Part shown: piece by piece, positions 7,777-14,976 of the stretch
Layout of the letters: every line of letters starts with the position of its first letter
How positions within the stretch are numbered: position 1 is the stretch's first letter
Source of the DNA: Nitrospira sp.
GTDB lineage: Bacteria > Nitrospirota > Nitrospiria > Nitrospirales > Nitrospiraceae
Direction: 5' to 3'
DNA: 42,162 nt
Assembly (NCBI GenBank): GCA_024331045.1
Contig: JANDJC010000026.1
Coordinates: 1-42,162 of the forward strand
Translations under genes and position numbers: made by a program
The notes under the pieces: model-generated
Database searches by the model: none
What the model saw: the letters and a program-made list of their open reading frames with translations, nothing else
Told to the model about the DNA's origin: nothing

Positions 7777-8910
7777 TCAGGGTGAATCGGTCAGTCGTTT
7801 GAGTTCCGCCTTGATGTGTTGTTCCGCAAGGTCAGGAACGACATGCGGGACCGATCGATCAATGGCTTCCCTGGCGAGGGCGGTGACGATTTCTTCGGTG
7901 CGGGATGCCATGTGTTGAGCGATTGACGATCGGATCTCGTCTTGAAGAGGTTGCTGGATTAATTCAGGGTGAGCGTGGAGTCGCTCGGCGATCTGCTCGC
8001 GAATGGCGGCGCTGGCATGGTCGGTCATCCATCGATCGAATTTCTCTCTGATCAAGACACCAACGGCTTCGGTCGCCGCTCGGTTGATGAGCGGCTCGTT
8101 GTGCGCTAACTCCTTTCCGACAAGAGAAGGTAACTCCTGCAAGACCAGCGGTTGCAGGAAGGCCGCCATCCGGCCAGTGGATAACATTTCATTGAATCGG
8201 GTATGCACTTCATGTCGAAGAACGAGTTGCACGTGACGGGAGACCGTTTCCTCAACCATACGGGGCAAGGCCTCGGCAAACCGACCCTCAATTTCTTTAA
8301 CGGCAGATTGCAGAAGCTGGTCGAAGAAGCCTTTGACAGCGTCTTGAGGCTGAGGAACGGTAGATCGCACGTTCGGTTCAGAAGATTGGGGCAGTCCAGG
8401 TTCGGTCACGGTATATCCTCCCTGCCGATCGGTAGCGTTGATGATGGAATTGGCAGCGTCGCTGTTTCCGTCCATGTCCGTGAGAACGGAAGGCGGCGGC
8501 CAGCTTTGCCGTTTCAGGCTTGCGCCGTTTGCCGAACCGTGGTGGCTATCGCGAGCCTTTTGAAGGATATTAAGCAATTCATCAGCCTGAAGCGGTTTGT
8601 GCAGCCAGACAGTGACTCCCAACGAGCGCAGATGTCGTTCATCGGGATGGTCCGACGGATTGATCAAGGAAATGAGGCGAGTTTCGGATAAATGCTCCAA
8701 CTTGGAAAGTTCCCGGCAAAATCCGGAAAAAGTCATGTTATCGAGGTGGTAATCCGCGATGATCACTGCGGGATTGGTCCGCCGAGCCGCCTCCAATGCA
8801 GTGGGGCCGTCGTGGAAACCGAGGACCTCAAAGCCGGCTGGTGTTGAAATCTCCTCCACCATGCGGCGGACGACGGGGCTGCTGTCTACGATAAAAATTG
8901 GAGTCGGCAT
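7777..8910 (-). CDS. Response regulator with CheY-like receiver and long helical C-terminal region
   Basis: The 377-residue protein starts with a CheY-like receiver domain (residues 1 to about 120): Asp9 of the acidic pocket (its partner position is Ser), phospho-acceptor Asp53 in IIADYHLD, and conserved Lys105 in LHKPLQ. After a linker rich in Ser, Pro and Gln (about 120-205) comes a C-terminal region of about 170 residues made of repeated amphipathic-helix-like segments with many Glu, Arg and Leu and no recognised DNA-binding motif. Such a tail suits protein-protein contacts, for example in polarity or motility control. No histidine kinase is adjacent. The frame is open for 31 more codons, but MPTPIFIVD is the normal start of a receiver domain. 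It points away from the HAD gene, with an inverted repeat between them. Confidence 0.78.
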   Translation of the reverse strand: MPTPIFIVDSSPVVRRMVEEISTPAGFEVLGFHDGPTALEAARRTNPAVIIADYHLDNMTFSGFCRELSKLEHLSETRLISLINPSDHPDERHLRSLGVTVWLHKPLQADELLNILQKARDSHHGSANGASLKRQSWPPPSVLTDMDGNSDAANSIINATDRQGGYTVTEPGLPQSSEPNVRSTVPQPQDAVKGFFDQLLQSAVKEIEGRFAEALPRMVEETVSRHVQLVLRHEVHTRFNEMLSTGRMAAFLQPLVLQELPSLVGKELAHNEPLINRAATEAVGVLIREKFDRWMTDHASAAIREQIAERLHAHPELIQQPLQDEIRSSIAQHMASRTEEIVTALAREAIDRSVPHVVPDLAEQHIKAELKRLTDSP

Positions 8911-8996
8911 GGGAATACTCGGATTTGTTCCGAAGCTAACAGTGAGGAGGGGCTTTGTCAAGAAAACGACCGTTTGGCCGTGACCGTGGTGGGCTT

Positions 8997-9019
8997 CTCG
9001 CACAATGATTTTGTGCGAG
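8997..9019. promoter_or_regulatory. Perfect 9-bp inverted repeat between divergent genes
   Basis: CTCGCACAA (8997-9005) and TTGTGCGAG (9011-9019) are exact reverse complements around a 5-base centre. The element lies between the starts of the response regulator (8910, -) and the HAD hydrolase (9048, +). No T-run follows on the plus strand, and on the minus strand only a short AAGCCC follows, so it is more like an operator or an RNA hairpin in a leader than a terminator. Confidence 0.5.
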
Positions 9020-9047
9020 GCACGAAAACTCCGCTTGAAACAATGGC

Positions 9048-9779
9048 ATGAGATTAGCCGATCTTCCCATACGCGTGGTGTTCTTTGACGCAGCGGGCAC
9101 CTTGTTTCATGTGCGTGGGTCTGTAGCGGAGATTTACCTCCGCTACGCCATAGAGTTTGGCTTCCAGGAAAAGCCCGATTCGCTGGTCGCCATCAAAGAA
9201 GCATTCAGCCGAGCGTTTCGCGAAGCGCCACCGCCGGTCTTCGCCGTGACGGAGGCGGCGCAGCTCAAACAAAGCGAACGGATGTGGTGGTTTGACATCG
9301 TGCACAATGTGTTTTACCGGGTAGGGATGTTTGAGCGGTTCGATGATTTTTTTGATTATGTCTTCGAAGTGTTTGAAAACCCCGCCTCTTGGGAGCTGTA
9401 TCCGGAAACCATTGCGACCTTGACCGACCTAAAACGGCGGGGGCTCGAACTCGGCATCGTCTCCAATTTCGATTCGCGCGTGTTCACGGTTCTGCGGGGG
9501 TTGGGGCTCGCCGGGTTTTTCGATACGGTTACCATTTCCAGTCTCGCACAAGCCGCAAAGCCCGCCGCTAGAATTTTTCACCTGGCGTTGGACAAACACG
9601 CTGCCGACCCGGAAGAAGCGTTGCATGTGGGCGACAGTATGCGAGACGATGTGGAGGGAGCGATGGGAGCCGGCCTCCAAGCGGTTTTGCTGGATCGAGA
9701 GGGGAAGTATTCGGAGACGGGGGGCCGCTGCATCCGAACCTTGAATGAGGTGCTCGATCTACTGGATCGGCGGGATTAA
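9048..9779 (+). CDS. HAD-superfamily hydrolase (HDHD3-like)
   Basis: The 243-residue protein has the HAD core: FFDAAGTLF with the nucleophile Asp14, a helical cap (about 20-100), motif II Ser in IVSNFD, the motif III Lys in AKPAARIF and motif IV GDSMRDDVEGA. The residue two after the nucleophile, which is Asp in ordinary phosphatases, is Ala16; related HDHD3-type and haloacid-dehalogenase-type proteins also lack that Asp, so phosphatase activity should not be assumed. The substrate is unknown. The gene stands alone, starts at ATG 9048 with a weak ribosome site, and ends about 46 bases before the convergent sirtuin gene. Confidence 0.85.
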   Translation: MRLADLPIRVVFFDAAGTLFHVRGSVAEIYLRYAIEFGFQEKPDSLVAIKEAFSRAFREAPPPVFAVTEAAQLKQSERMWWFDIVHNVFYRVGMFERFDDFFDYVFEVFENPASWELYPETIATLTDLKRRGLELGIVSNFDSRVFTVLRGLGLAGFFDTVTISSLAQAAKPAARIFHLALDKHAADPEEALHVGDSMRDDVEGAMGAGLQAVLLDREGKYSETGGRCIRTLNEVLDLLDRRD

Positions 9780-9825
9780 CCGGGAAAAGCATCAGAAGGT
9801 TCCGATCGGGATGTTGCATCCTGGG

Positions 9826-10563
9826 TCACCGCTCGAGTAGCAGAGGGACAACGTCCTTGGCTCGCCCACGCAATGAGATATCGGCTAAGGCGGTCTGGGG
9901 AGTCTCATCGAGATTGATTTCCCCCACGAACGCCCCGGCCCGTTTGGCAGTGGCGGCAAACCCAGCAGCCGGATAGACGACGCCGGATGTTCCGATGATC
10001 AGTAGAGTATCGCAGGTTCGCAGGACTTCGTCACAACGGGCTAGATCCGCTGGATCCAGCGCTTCTCCAAACCAGACGATGTGAGGCCGTAAAAGTCCAG
10101 CACATCTGGCACAAGAGGGAAGAATAGGAATCGGGACCGATCGATTTTTCTCGACCCAACCACACCGAGTACAGCGAACCATCCAGATGTTGCCGTGAAT
10201 CTCGGAAAGTTTGCGCGAGCCGGCTTCCCGGTGGAGGCCGTCTACATTTTGGGTGATGAGCCAAAATCGTCCCTGTCGTCGCTCCCATTCGGCCAGGGCA
10301 TAGTGGGCGTCGTTGGGCCGTTTGGTGGCGAGGAACTCCCTCCGCCAGTTGTACCATTCCCACACCAATCGAGGATCCCGTTCAAAGGCCTCCGGCGTGG
10401 CCAATTCTTCCGCTCGATAAGTCCGCCAGAGTCCGTCTGCTCCTCGAAAGGTGGGCACGCCGCTGTCGGCGGAAATACCAGCTCCTGTCAGCACGACGAG
10501 CGACCGGGCACTGGCAAGTCTTTGCTTCAATTGGTTGAGATCAGATGAAGAGCCCATGCTCAT
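9826..10563 (-). CDS. cobB: NAD-dependent protein deacylase, sirtuin class III
   Basis: The 245-residue protein removes acyl groups from protein lysines, using NAD. Seen in order: the NAD-binding GAGIS (residues 27-31), FRGADGLW, TQNVDGLH (104-111), the catalytic His123 (EIHGN), and four zinc ligands C131, C134, C151 and C154. A Tyr-X-X-Arg pair is present (Tyr71, Arg74 in EWYNWRR), which in SIRT5 and E. coli CobB binds succinyl and malonyl groups, so desuccinylase activity is likely in addition to deacetylase. The alternative start at the third codon would shorten it by two residues. It is divergent from the ketopantoate reductase-like gene. Confidence 0.92.
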   Translation of the reverse strand: MSMGSSSDLNQLKQRLASARSLVVLTGAGISADSGVPTFRGADGLWRTYRAEELATPEAFERDPRLVWEWYNWRREFLATKRPNDAHYALAEWERRQGRFWLITQNVDGLHREAGSRKLSEIHGNIWMVRCTRCGWVEKNRSVPIPILPSCARCAGLLRPHIVWFGEALDPADLARCDEVLRTCDTLLIIGTSGVVYPAAGFAATAKRAGAFVGEINLDETPQTALADISLRGRAKDVVPLLLER

Positions 10564-10697
10564 CTCATATTGATGAGCGTCCCCTTACTGCGTCGTCTGA
10601 CGCCCCATGCTATAGTACCTCATTCTGAGCCTAACCTATAAGAGTCACCAACGTCACCTTTGAAGTCCGGGAGCAAAAGCAAGTCAGGAGGGTTGCC

Positions 10698-12062
10698 ATG
10701 AAACAGATCCTCATGGTTGGAGCAGGGGCAGTCGGTGGATACTTTGGTGCCCATTTGGCCAAATACCATCCTTCCGTCTCCTTCTTACTGCGGCCCAAGA
10801 CACTTGCGGCGGTGATGCAACGGGGCCTCACGGTCAGAAGTGCAGCCGGGTCGTTCACTGTGCGGCCTCATGCCTCCTCGAGCATCAACGATCTCCCGGC
10901 TCCCGATCTGATTATTCTAGGAGTCAAGGCCTATGACCTTGACGAGGTGATGGATCACATCGAACCGGTTGTGACCGACAAGACGGTGATTCTTACCCTG
11001 CAAAACGGGATCGATACGGAAGATCGGCTGCTCAATCGATTTCAACGGGATTGCGTGGTTGGCGGAGTAGCCTATATCTATTCCAAAATCGCCGAGCCGG
11101 GCGTCATCGAGCATTACAAGAGGGGATCGGTTTCCATTGGCGAACTCATGGGACATGAAAGCCCTCGCCTGGTCGCGATCCGCGACCTCTTTGCCATGGC
11201 CGGTATTCCCTGTCATCTGTCCAAAGACATCAGGCGGACTAAATGGGAAAAAATGTGCTGGAACTGCGTATTCAATCCAATCACCGTGCTCATCAACGAT
11301 CGGGTCGCCCAGGCACTGGATCACCCGGAAATGATGGGCGTCATCCGCCAGGTGGTCGGAGAAGTGGCTGCGGTCTCAGCGGCCATGAAGGTTCCGCTTC
11401 CGCCAGATATGCCTGAGCGGGTCGTGAAGGCGACACAAGAAATCCGAGATATCCACACATCCATGTACGACGACTGGAAAGCGGGGCGCCGGACCGAAAT
11501 CGATACCTTAAATGGGTTCATCGTGAGAAAAGGTCGCGAATTGGGTATTCCGACGCCGGTGAACGAGGCGCTCACGGCGATGATTAAAACCCTCACGGAA
11601 AAGGAACGGACCGGCCCGGGGCGGATCCGTATCGAGGGAGCGGTGGTTCAGCCTGTCTCGCTTGACCGAGCTGCGATTGCGACCTTGCCAGCGGAGCACC
11701 ATGTTGATGCAGCAACGGTCATGCCGGGCATGAAGGGACGAGGAATTCGGCTAAATGGGCTACTCGATGTGCCAGCTCTGGCTGTCGATGCGGATCACGT
11801 CACGGTTCATTCGGTCGGGGATTCGTACTCGGTCTGCCTCACACTGCAGCAAGCCAGGGAGCATGGCATTCTTATTTATGAGCTTGATGGTGCTCCCCTC
11901 CCGGAATCTTCCGGCGGGCCGTTTCGTCTGATCACTCCTGGCCTTGGGGATTTTTGCGCCAATGTCAAACACGTTGAGCGAATCGAGGTCACCAAGGGCC
12001 CGATCCGTGATGCGCGCCATCCCCCCTGTTCTCCTGATGACCGAGTCGCCACGACCGCCTAA
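10698..12062 (+). CDS. Ketopantoate reductase fused to a sulfite-oxidase-like domain
   Basis: The 454-residue protein has two parts. Residues 1 to about 302 form a PanE/ApbA-type ketopantoate reductase: Rossmann motif GAGAVGG (8-14), LQNGID, the KWEKMCWNCVFNP segment with probable catalytic Lys185, and a helical C-terminal domain. PanE reduces ketopantoate to pantoate with NADPH. Residues about 308-435 look like a small oxidoreductase molybdopterin-binding (sulfite oxidase/YedY) fold: an initial GAVVQPVSL strand, IATLPA, a RGIRLNGLL segment, a YSVCLTL segment, LIYELDGAPL, GGPFRLITP and a final VERIEVTKG strand. The Cys that binds molybdenum in true sulfite oxidases is missing at the expected place (VDAATVMPGMKG). 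Normal PanE has about 300 residues. A GGAGGG ribosome site precedes ATG 10698. Similar proteins act on other 2-oxo acids, so the exact substrate is open. Confidence 0.8.
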   Translation: MKQILMVGAGAVGGYFGAHLAKYHPSVSFLLRPKTLAAVMQRGLTVRSAAGSFTVRPHASSSINDLPAPDLIILGVKAYDLDEVMDHIEPVVTDKTVILTLQNGIDTEDRLLNRFQRDCVVGGVAYIYSKIAEPGVIEHYKRGSVSIGELMGHESPRLVAIRDLFAMAGIPCHLSKDIRRTKWEKMCWNCVFNPITVLINDRVAQALDHPEMMGVIRQVVGEVAAVSAAMKVPLPPDMPERVVKATQEIRDIHTSMYDDWKAGRRTEIDTLNGFIVRKGRELGIPTPVNEALTAMIKTLTEKERTGPGRIRIEGAVVQPVSLDRAAIATLPAEHHVDAATVMPGMKGRGIRLNGLLDVPALAVDADHVTVHSVGDSYSVCLTLQQAREHGILIYELDGAPLPESSGGPFRLITPGLGDFCANVKHVERIEVTKGPIRDARHPPCSPDDRVATTA

Positions 12063-12112
12063 ATCACTGTCGGCTTTTGCGACCAATCCGATGGTTGCCA
12101 GAGGGATACGCC

Positions 12113-12934
12113 ATGCCGACTTTCTCGACTACCCATGACATTGAACGGATCGTGGCCCTTGGCGCAAGCAATTTGACGAGAGGATTCCTCACGGTTGTCA
12201 GCACGGCACGGACAATCTGGGGTCACGAGATAGAGATCTTTGCAGCCCTGGGCCATGGCCGATCGTATGGAGCTCCCAGTCAGTTTCTCTTTCGCACCCT
12301 GCCTGGCATTCTCAAATCTGGTCTGTGGAGTGAGTTGGAGGCTCGACCAGGAAAGCCGACACGTGCCCTGGTGACGGATGTTGGCAATGACATTCTGTAC
12401 GGTTTCTCCGTTGAGCGAATCCTTGGCTGGGTGGAAGAAACACTGCGGCGACTGAGCCGTCTGACCAGAGATATCGTCCTCACGAACCTTCCGCTGGCTT
12501 CCGTGCGTCGCCTCTCACACCGAAAATTTCTGTTTCTGCGGACCATTCTGGCGCCCACGTGTCGGCTGTCCCTGATACAGGTCCTCGATCGCGCTGAACA
12601 GGTTAATGAAGGGTTGGTTCTTCTGGCCAAACGGTTTGACGCCCGATTGTTTCACTTGAACCAGAATTGGTACGGCTTTGATCCCATTCATATTCGTCCG
12701 TCGCTCTGGCGTTCCGCCTGGCGCCAAATTTTGGGCGTTGAGCCAGACAGGCCTGTAACCAGAGGTTCATTTCTCGAAGCCGTGCAGCTCTATCTCATGA
12801 AACCAGAGCGTCGCTGGTTATGTGGGTGGGAGCAAGTCACGCCGCAAGGGGGCGTCGCCCTGAAAAAGGGCGGACCGCGTGTGGTTGTATTAGGAGGCAG
12901 TCACCATTCCATCTGGCCCGATCGTCTGACGTAA
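12113..12934 (+). CDS. SGNH/GDSL-type hydrolase-like protein
   Basis: The 273-residue protein carries the four blocks of SGNH hydrolases in weak form: block I as LGASNLTRG (Ser19 as probable nucleophile, Asp of GDS replaced by Ala), block II Gly in ALGHGRSYG (about 46-53), block III as VGNDI (Gly91, Asn92) and block V as DPIHIRP (Asp190, His193). Such enzymes are esterases or lipases acting on acyl or acetyl esters. There is no signal peptide, so it would act in the cytoplasm. The frame is open from a TTG at 12077, but the ATG at 12113 has an AGAGGG site and gives a more usual start. It follows the PanE fusion gene by 50 bases on the same strand and may be co-transcribed. I know no closer family name. 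Confidence 0.6.
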   Translation: MPTFSTTHDIERIVALGASNLTRGFLTVVSTARTIWGHEIEIFAALGHGRSYGAPSQFLFRTLPGILKSGLWSELEARPGKPTRALVTDVGNDILYGFSVERILGWVEETLRRLSRLTRDIVLTNLPLASVRRLSHRKFLFLRTILAPTCRLSLIQVLDRAEQVNEGLVLLAKRFDARLFHLNQNWYGFDPIHIRPSLWRSAWRQILGVEPDRPVTRGSFLEAVQLYLMKPERRWLCGWEQVTPQGGVALKKGGPRVVVLGGSHHSIWPDRLT

Positions 12935-13030
12935 TCAGTTCTGCCCCTTGCTGGCAGCAAGCGCCGGTCAGGCTTCTAGCCGAAAGCTTTGACCGGGCCC
13001 TCGTCCACGTTTTGCTCGGCCGAAGGGCGC

Positions 13031-13060
13031 CTGGAGTGATATTGACTGGAGTGATATTGA
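13031..13060 (+). repeat. Perfect tandem duplication of 15 bases
   Basis: CTGGAGTGATATTGA occurs twice head to tail, at 13031-13045 and 13046-13060. It lies in the gap between the SGNH-like gene and the small membrane protein gene. The gap (12935-13187) holds no other supported feature. Confidence 0.9.
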
Positions 13061-13187
13061 ATTGATCAGAAGCACCGGGCGACGAGTGTCGAACCTGTTG
13101 TGCCCAGCTTGTTGCTCGCCAAAGATTGAACGGCCTGGTCGCACCATGTCGTTCGGCCCCGCTTGCTATTTGGCGAGGTGGCGGAGT

Positions 13188-13565
13188 ATGAATCTGTCTA
13201 TGGGGGATGAACAACCATCCACAGAGCGGCCCACCATCGCCATTCCGCTGGTCGCGCGAGCCATCACGGGTTTCATCATCGGGGGAATCGTTGGCGCCAT
13301 ACAGGTCTGGTTTTGGGGTCATGACCTCTCTTTTCTTTGGGCTGCAATGGCTGCGGGTGTCACCTACATGGGTACTCGTGTCTTGTTAACTGATTGGTTG
13401 CAACTGGCGGGAGGCAAGATCCTCTTGGGAGCGGCATCCGGTCTGCTAGCCGCCGTCGTCTGGTGGATGTTGGCCAGTCGTGCTGATGAAATGTTCATCA
13501 GAGCAGCCGCAGCGGGAATCTGTTTTGGCGCCGCCTATGCCTGGTCTGATCATCGTAAGAGCTGA
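13188..13565 (+). CDS. Small multi-pass membrane protein of unknown function
   Basis: The likely product has 125 residues and starts at ATG 13188 (MNLSMGDEQ), which has a GAGG/CGGAG site upstream; the frame is open another 42 codons, but that part is not protein-like. After a polar N-terminus come three or four hydrophobic segments: IPLVARAITGFIIGGIVGAI, LSFLWAAMAAGVTYMG, ILLGAASGLLAAVVWWML and IRAAAAGICFGAAYAW. The many Gly and Ala residues suit packed inner-membrane helices. I recognise no family. Its last 16 bases overlap the end of the convergent MATE gene. Confidence 0.55.
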   Translation: MNLSMGDEQPSTERPTIAIPLVARAITGFIIGGIVGAIQVWFWGHDLSFLWAAMAAGVTYMGTRVLLTDWLQLAGGKILLGAASGLLAAVVWWMLASRADEMFIRAAAAGICFGAAYAWSDHRKS

Positions 13566-14872
13566 ATTGCTCGCCATCGTTCCGATTGATAGCGCCACAG
13601 CAATAACACCATCCGAACCGACCAATCGGCGATCATGGCCATCCACACATAGACCACTCCAAATTGCAGCCAGACACCAAGGATAACGGCTAACGGCACC
13701 CTGACTCCCCACATCCCGATGGTCGTGGCCCAAAGGATAAAACGGGTATCGCCGGCGCCGCGGAGCGATCCGGCTAACACCATCGTCAAGGCGAGGGGGA
13801 TTTGCAACAGTGCTACAATCCGTAAAAAATGGGTGCCCAGTTGGATGACCGCTTCATCCTGCGTAAAGGTCCGCATCAGCAGGTAAGGAAAGAAGAAGAA
13901 CACGGCTCCCATCATCGCCATGCCCATGGCGGCGAGACGATTGGCCTCCCAGTTTTCCAGCTTGGCACGGACATATTTGCCAGCCCCAATGCTTTGTCCC
14001 ACCATGGTAGCGGCCGCAATGGCAAAGCCGTAGCCAGGAAGAAACGAAAATGACTCGATGGATAGACCTACCTGATGGGCCGCATAGGAGACGGTGCCGT
14101 ACAGCAGGACGATTTTGGTATACAACATCACACCTGCTTGTTGCAGAATCCGTTCGCCCACAACAGGGGCACCGATTTCCCATGCCGACCGGATCAGATC
14201 AACGCGAACACGCTCGGATGTTTTAAACAAGGCCTGACAACGCCGAAGGAGGTAGAGGGCTCCGGTCGCCTCCGCACCTCCGGCTGCCCAGGCTGCACCC
14301 TCAAGACCCCATGCCGGAGCGCCCCATTTCCCATAAATTAGGGGATAGGCGATCCCGATATGCAGCAGGTTCACGCCCAGAAGGGCATACATGGGCGTTT
14401 TGGTGTCTCCCGTTCCTTGCAAAATGGATGACGAGACCTGAATCAGCACGGTAAACGGCACTAACAGGAAGATGATTCGGGCATAAGGGGCGGCAAGCAG
14501 TAGCACATCAGGCTGCGCACCCATGGCTACCATGGCCGGTTGACTCACGCCCATCCCGATGAAGGCCAACAGGAACGACATGACAACCGAGCAGCCGATA
14601 AGATGGACTGCGGCTTCGCCGGCATCATGAAGACGTTTAGCTCCCCAAAGTTGGGCCACCAAGACGTTGGCGCTGACCGACAGGCCGGACAACAACGTGG
14701 TGCCGATAAATAGCAGGAGCTGACCCAGACCGACTGCGGCGATGGACTCAGCTCCAAGCCCTCCAACTAAAAAGACGGCCACAATCCCCTCCGCCCGCTG
14801 CAGGAAGGTGCTCACAGTGACGGGAAGGGCGAGGGTCAGAACGGATCGTCTGATACGGTGTCGAACGGTCAT
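13550..14872 (-). CDS. MATE-family multidrug/cation antiporter
   Basis: The 440-residue protein has about 12 hydrophobic segments in two similar halves, which is the usual size and layout of a MATE exporter. The N-terminal PVTVSTFLQRAEGIVAVFLVGG helix and GTGDTKTPMY and GAGDTRFI after the sixth and near the eleventh helices are characteristic; the repeated G-GDT motif marks the pseudo-symmetry. Such proteins export cationic compounds in exchange for Na+ or H+ across the inner membrane. The substrate is unknown. ATG 14872 has a TAGGA site about nine bases upstream. The gene is divergent from the nuclease gene at 14977. Confidence 0.9.
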   Translation of the reverse strand: MTVRHRIRRSVLTLALPVTVSTFLQRAEGIVAVFLVGGLGAESIAAVGLGQLLLFIGTTLLSGLSVSANVLVAQLWGAKRLHDAGEAAVHLIGCSVVMSFLLAFIGMGVSQPAMVAMGAQPDVLLLAAPYARIIFLLVPFTVLIQVSSSILQGTGDTKTPMYALLGVNLLHIGIAYPLIYGKWGAPAWGLEGAAWAAGGAEATGALYLLRRCQALFKTSERVRVDLIRSAWEIGAPVVGERILQQAGVMLYTKIVLLYGTVSYAAHQVGLSIESFSFLPGYGFAIAAATMVGQSIGAGKYVRAKLENWEANRLAAMGMAMMGAVFFFFPYLLMRTFTQDEAVIQLGTHFLRIVALLQIPLALTMVLAGSLRGAGDTRFILWATTIGMWGVRVPLAVILGVWLQFGVVYVWMAMIADWSVRMVLLLWRYQSERWRAIQLLR

Positions 14873-14976
14873 TGGATGTATCCTAACAGAAGATTGTGCA
14901 GGCCTGACTAGACAAATCGGCAGACGGTCCGTTACGGTTACGACGACTCACGTAGGTTTCCGTCGAGATCAGCAAC

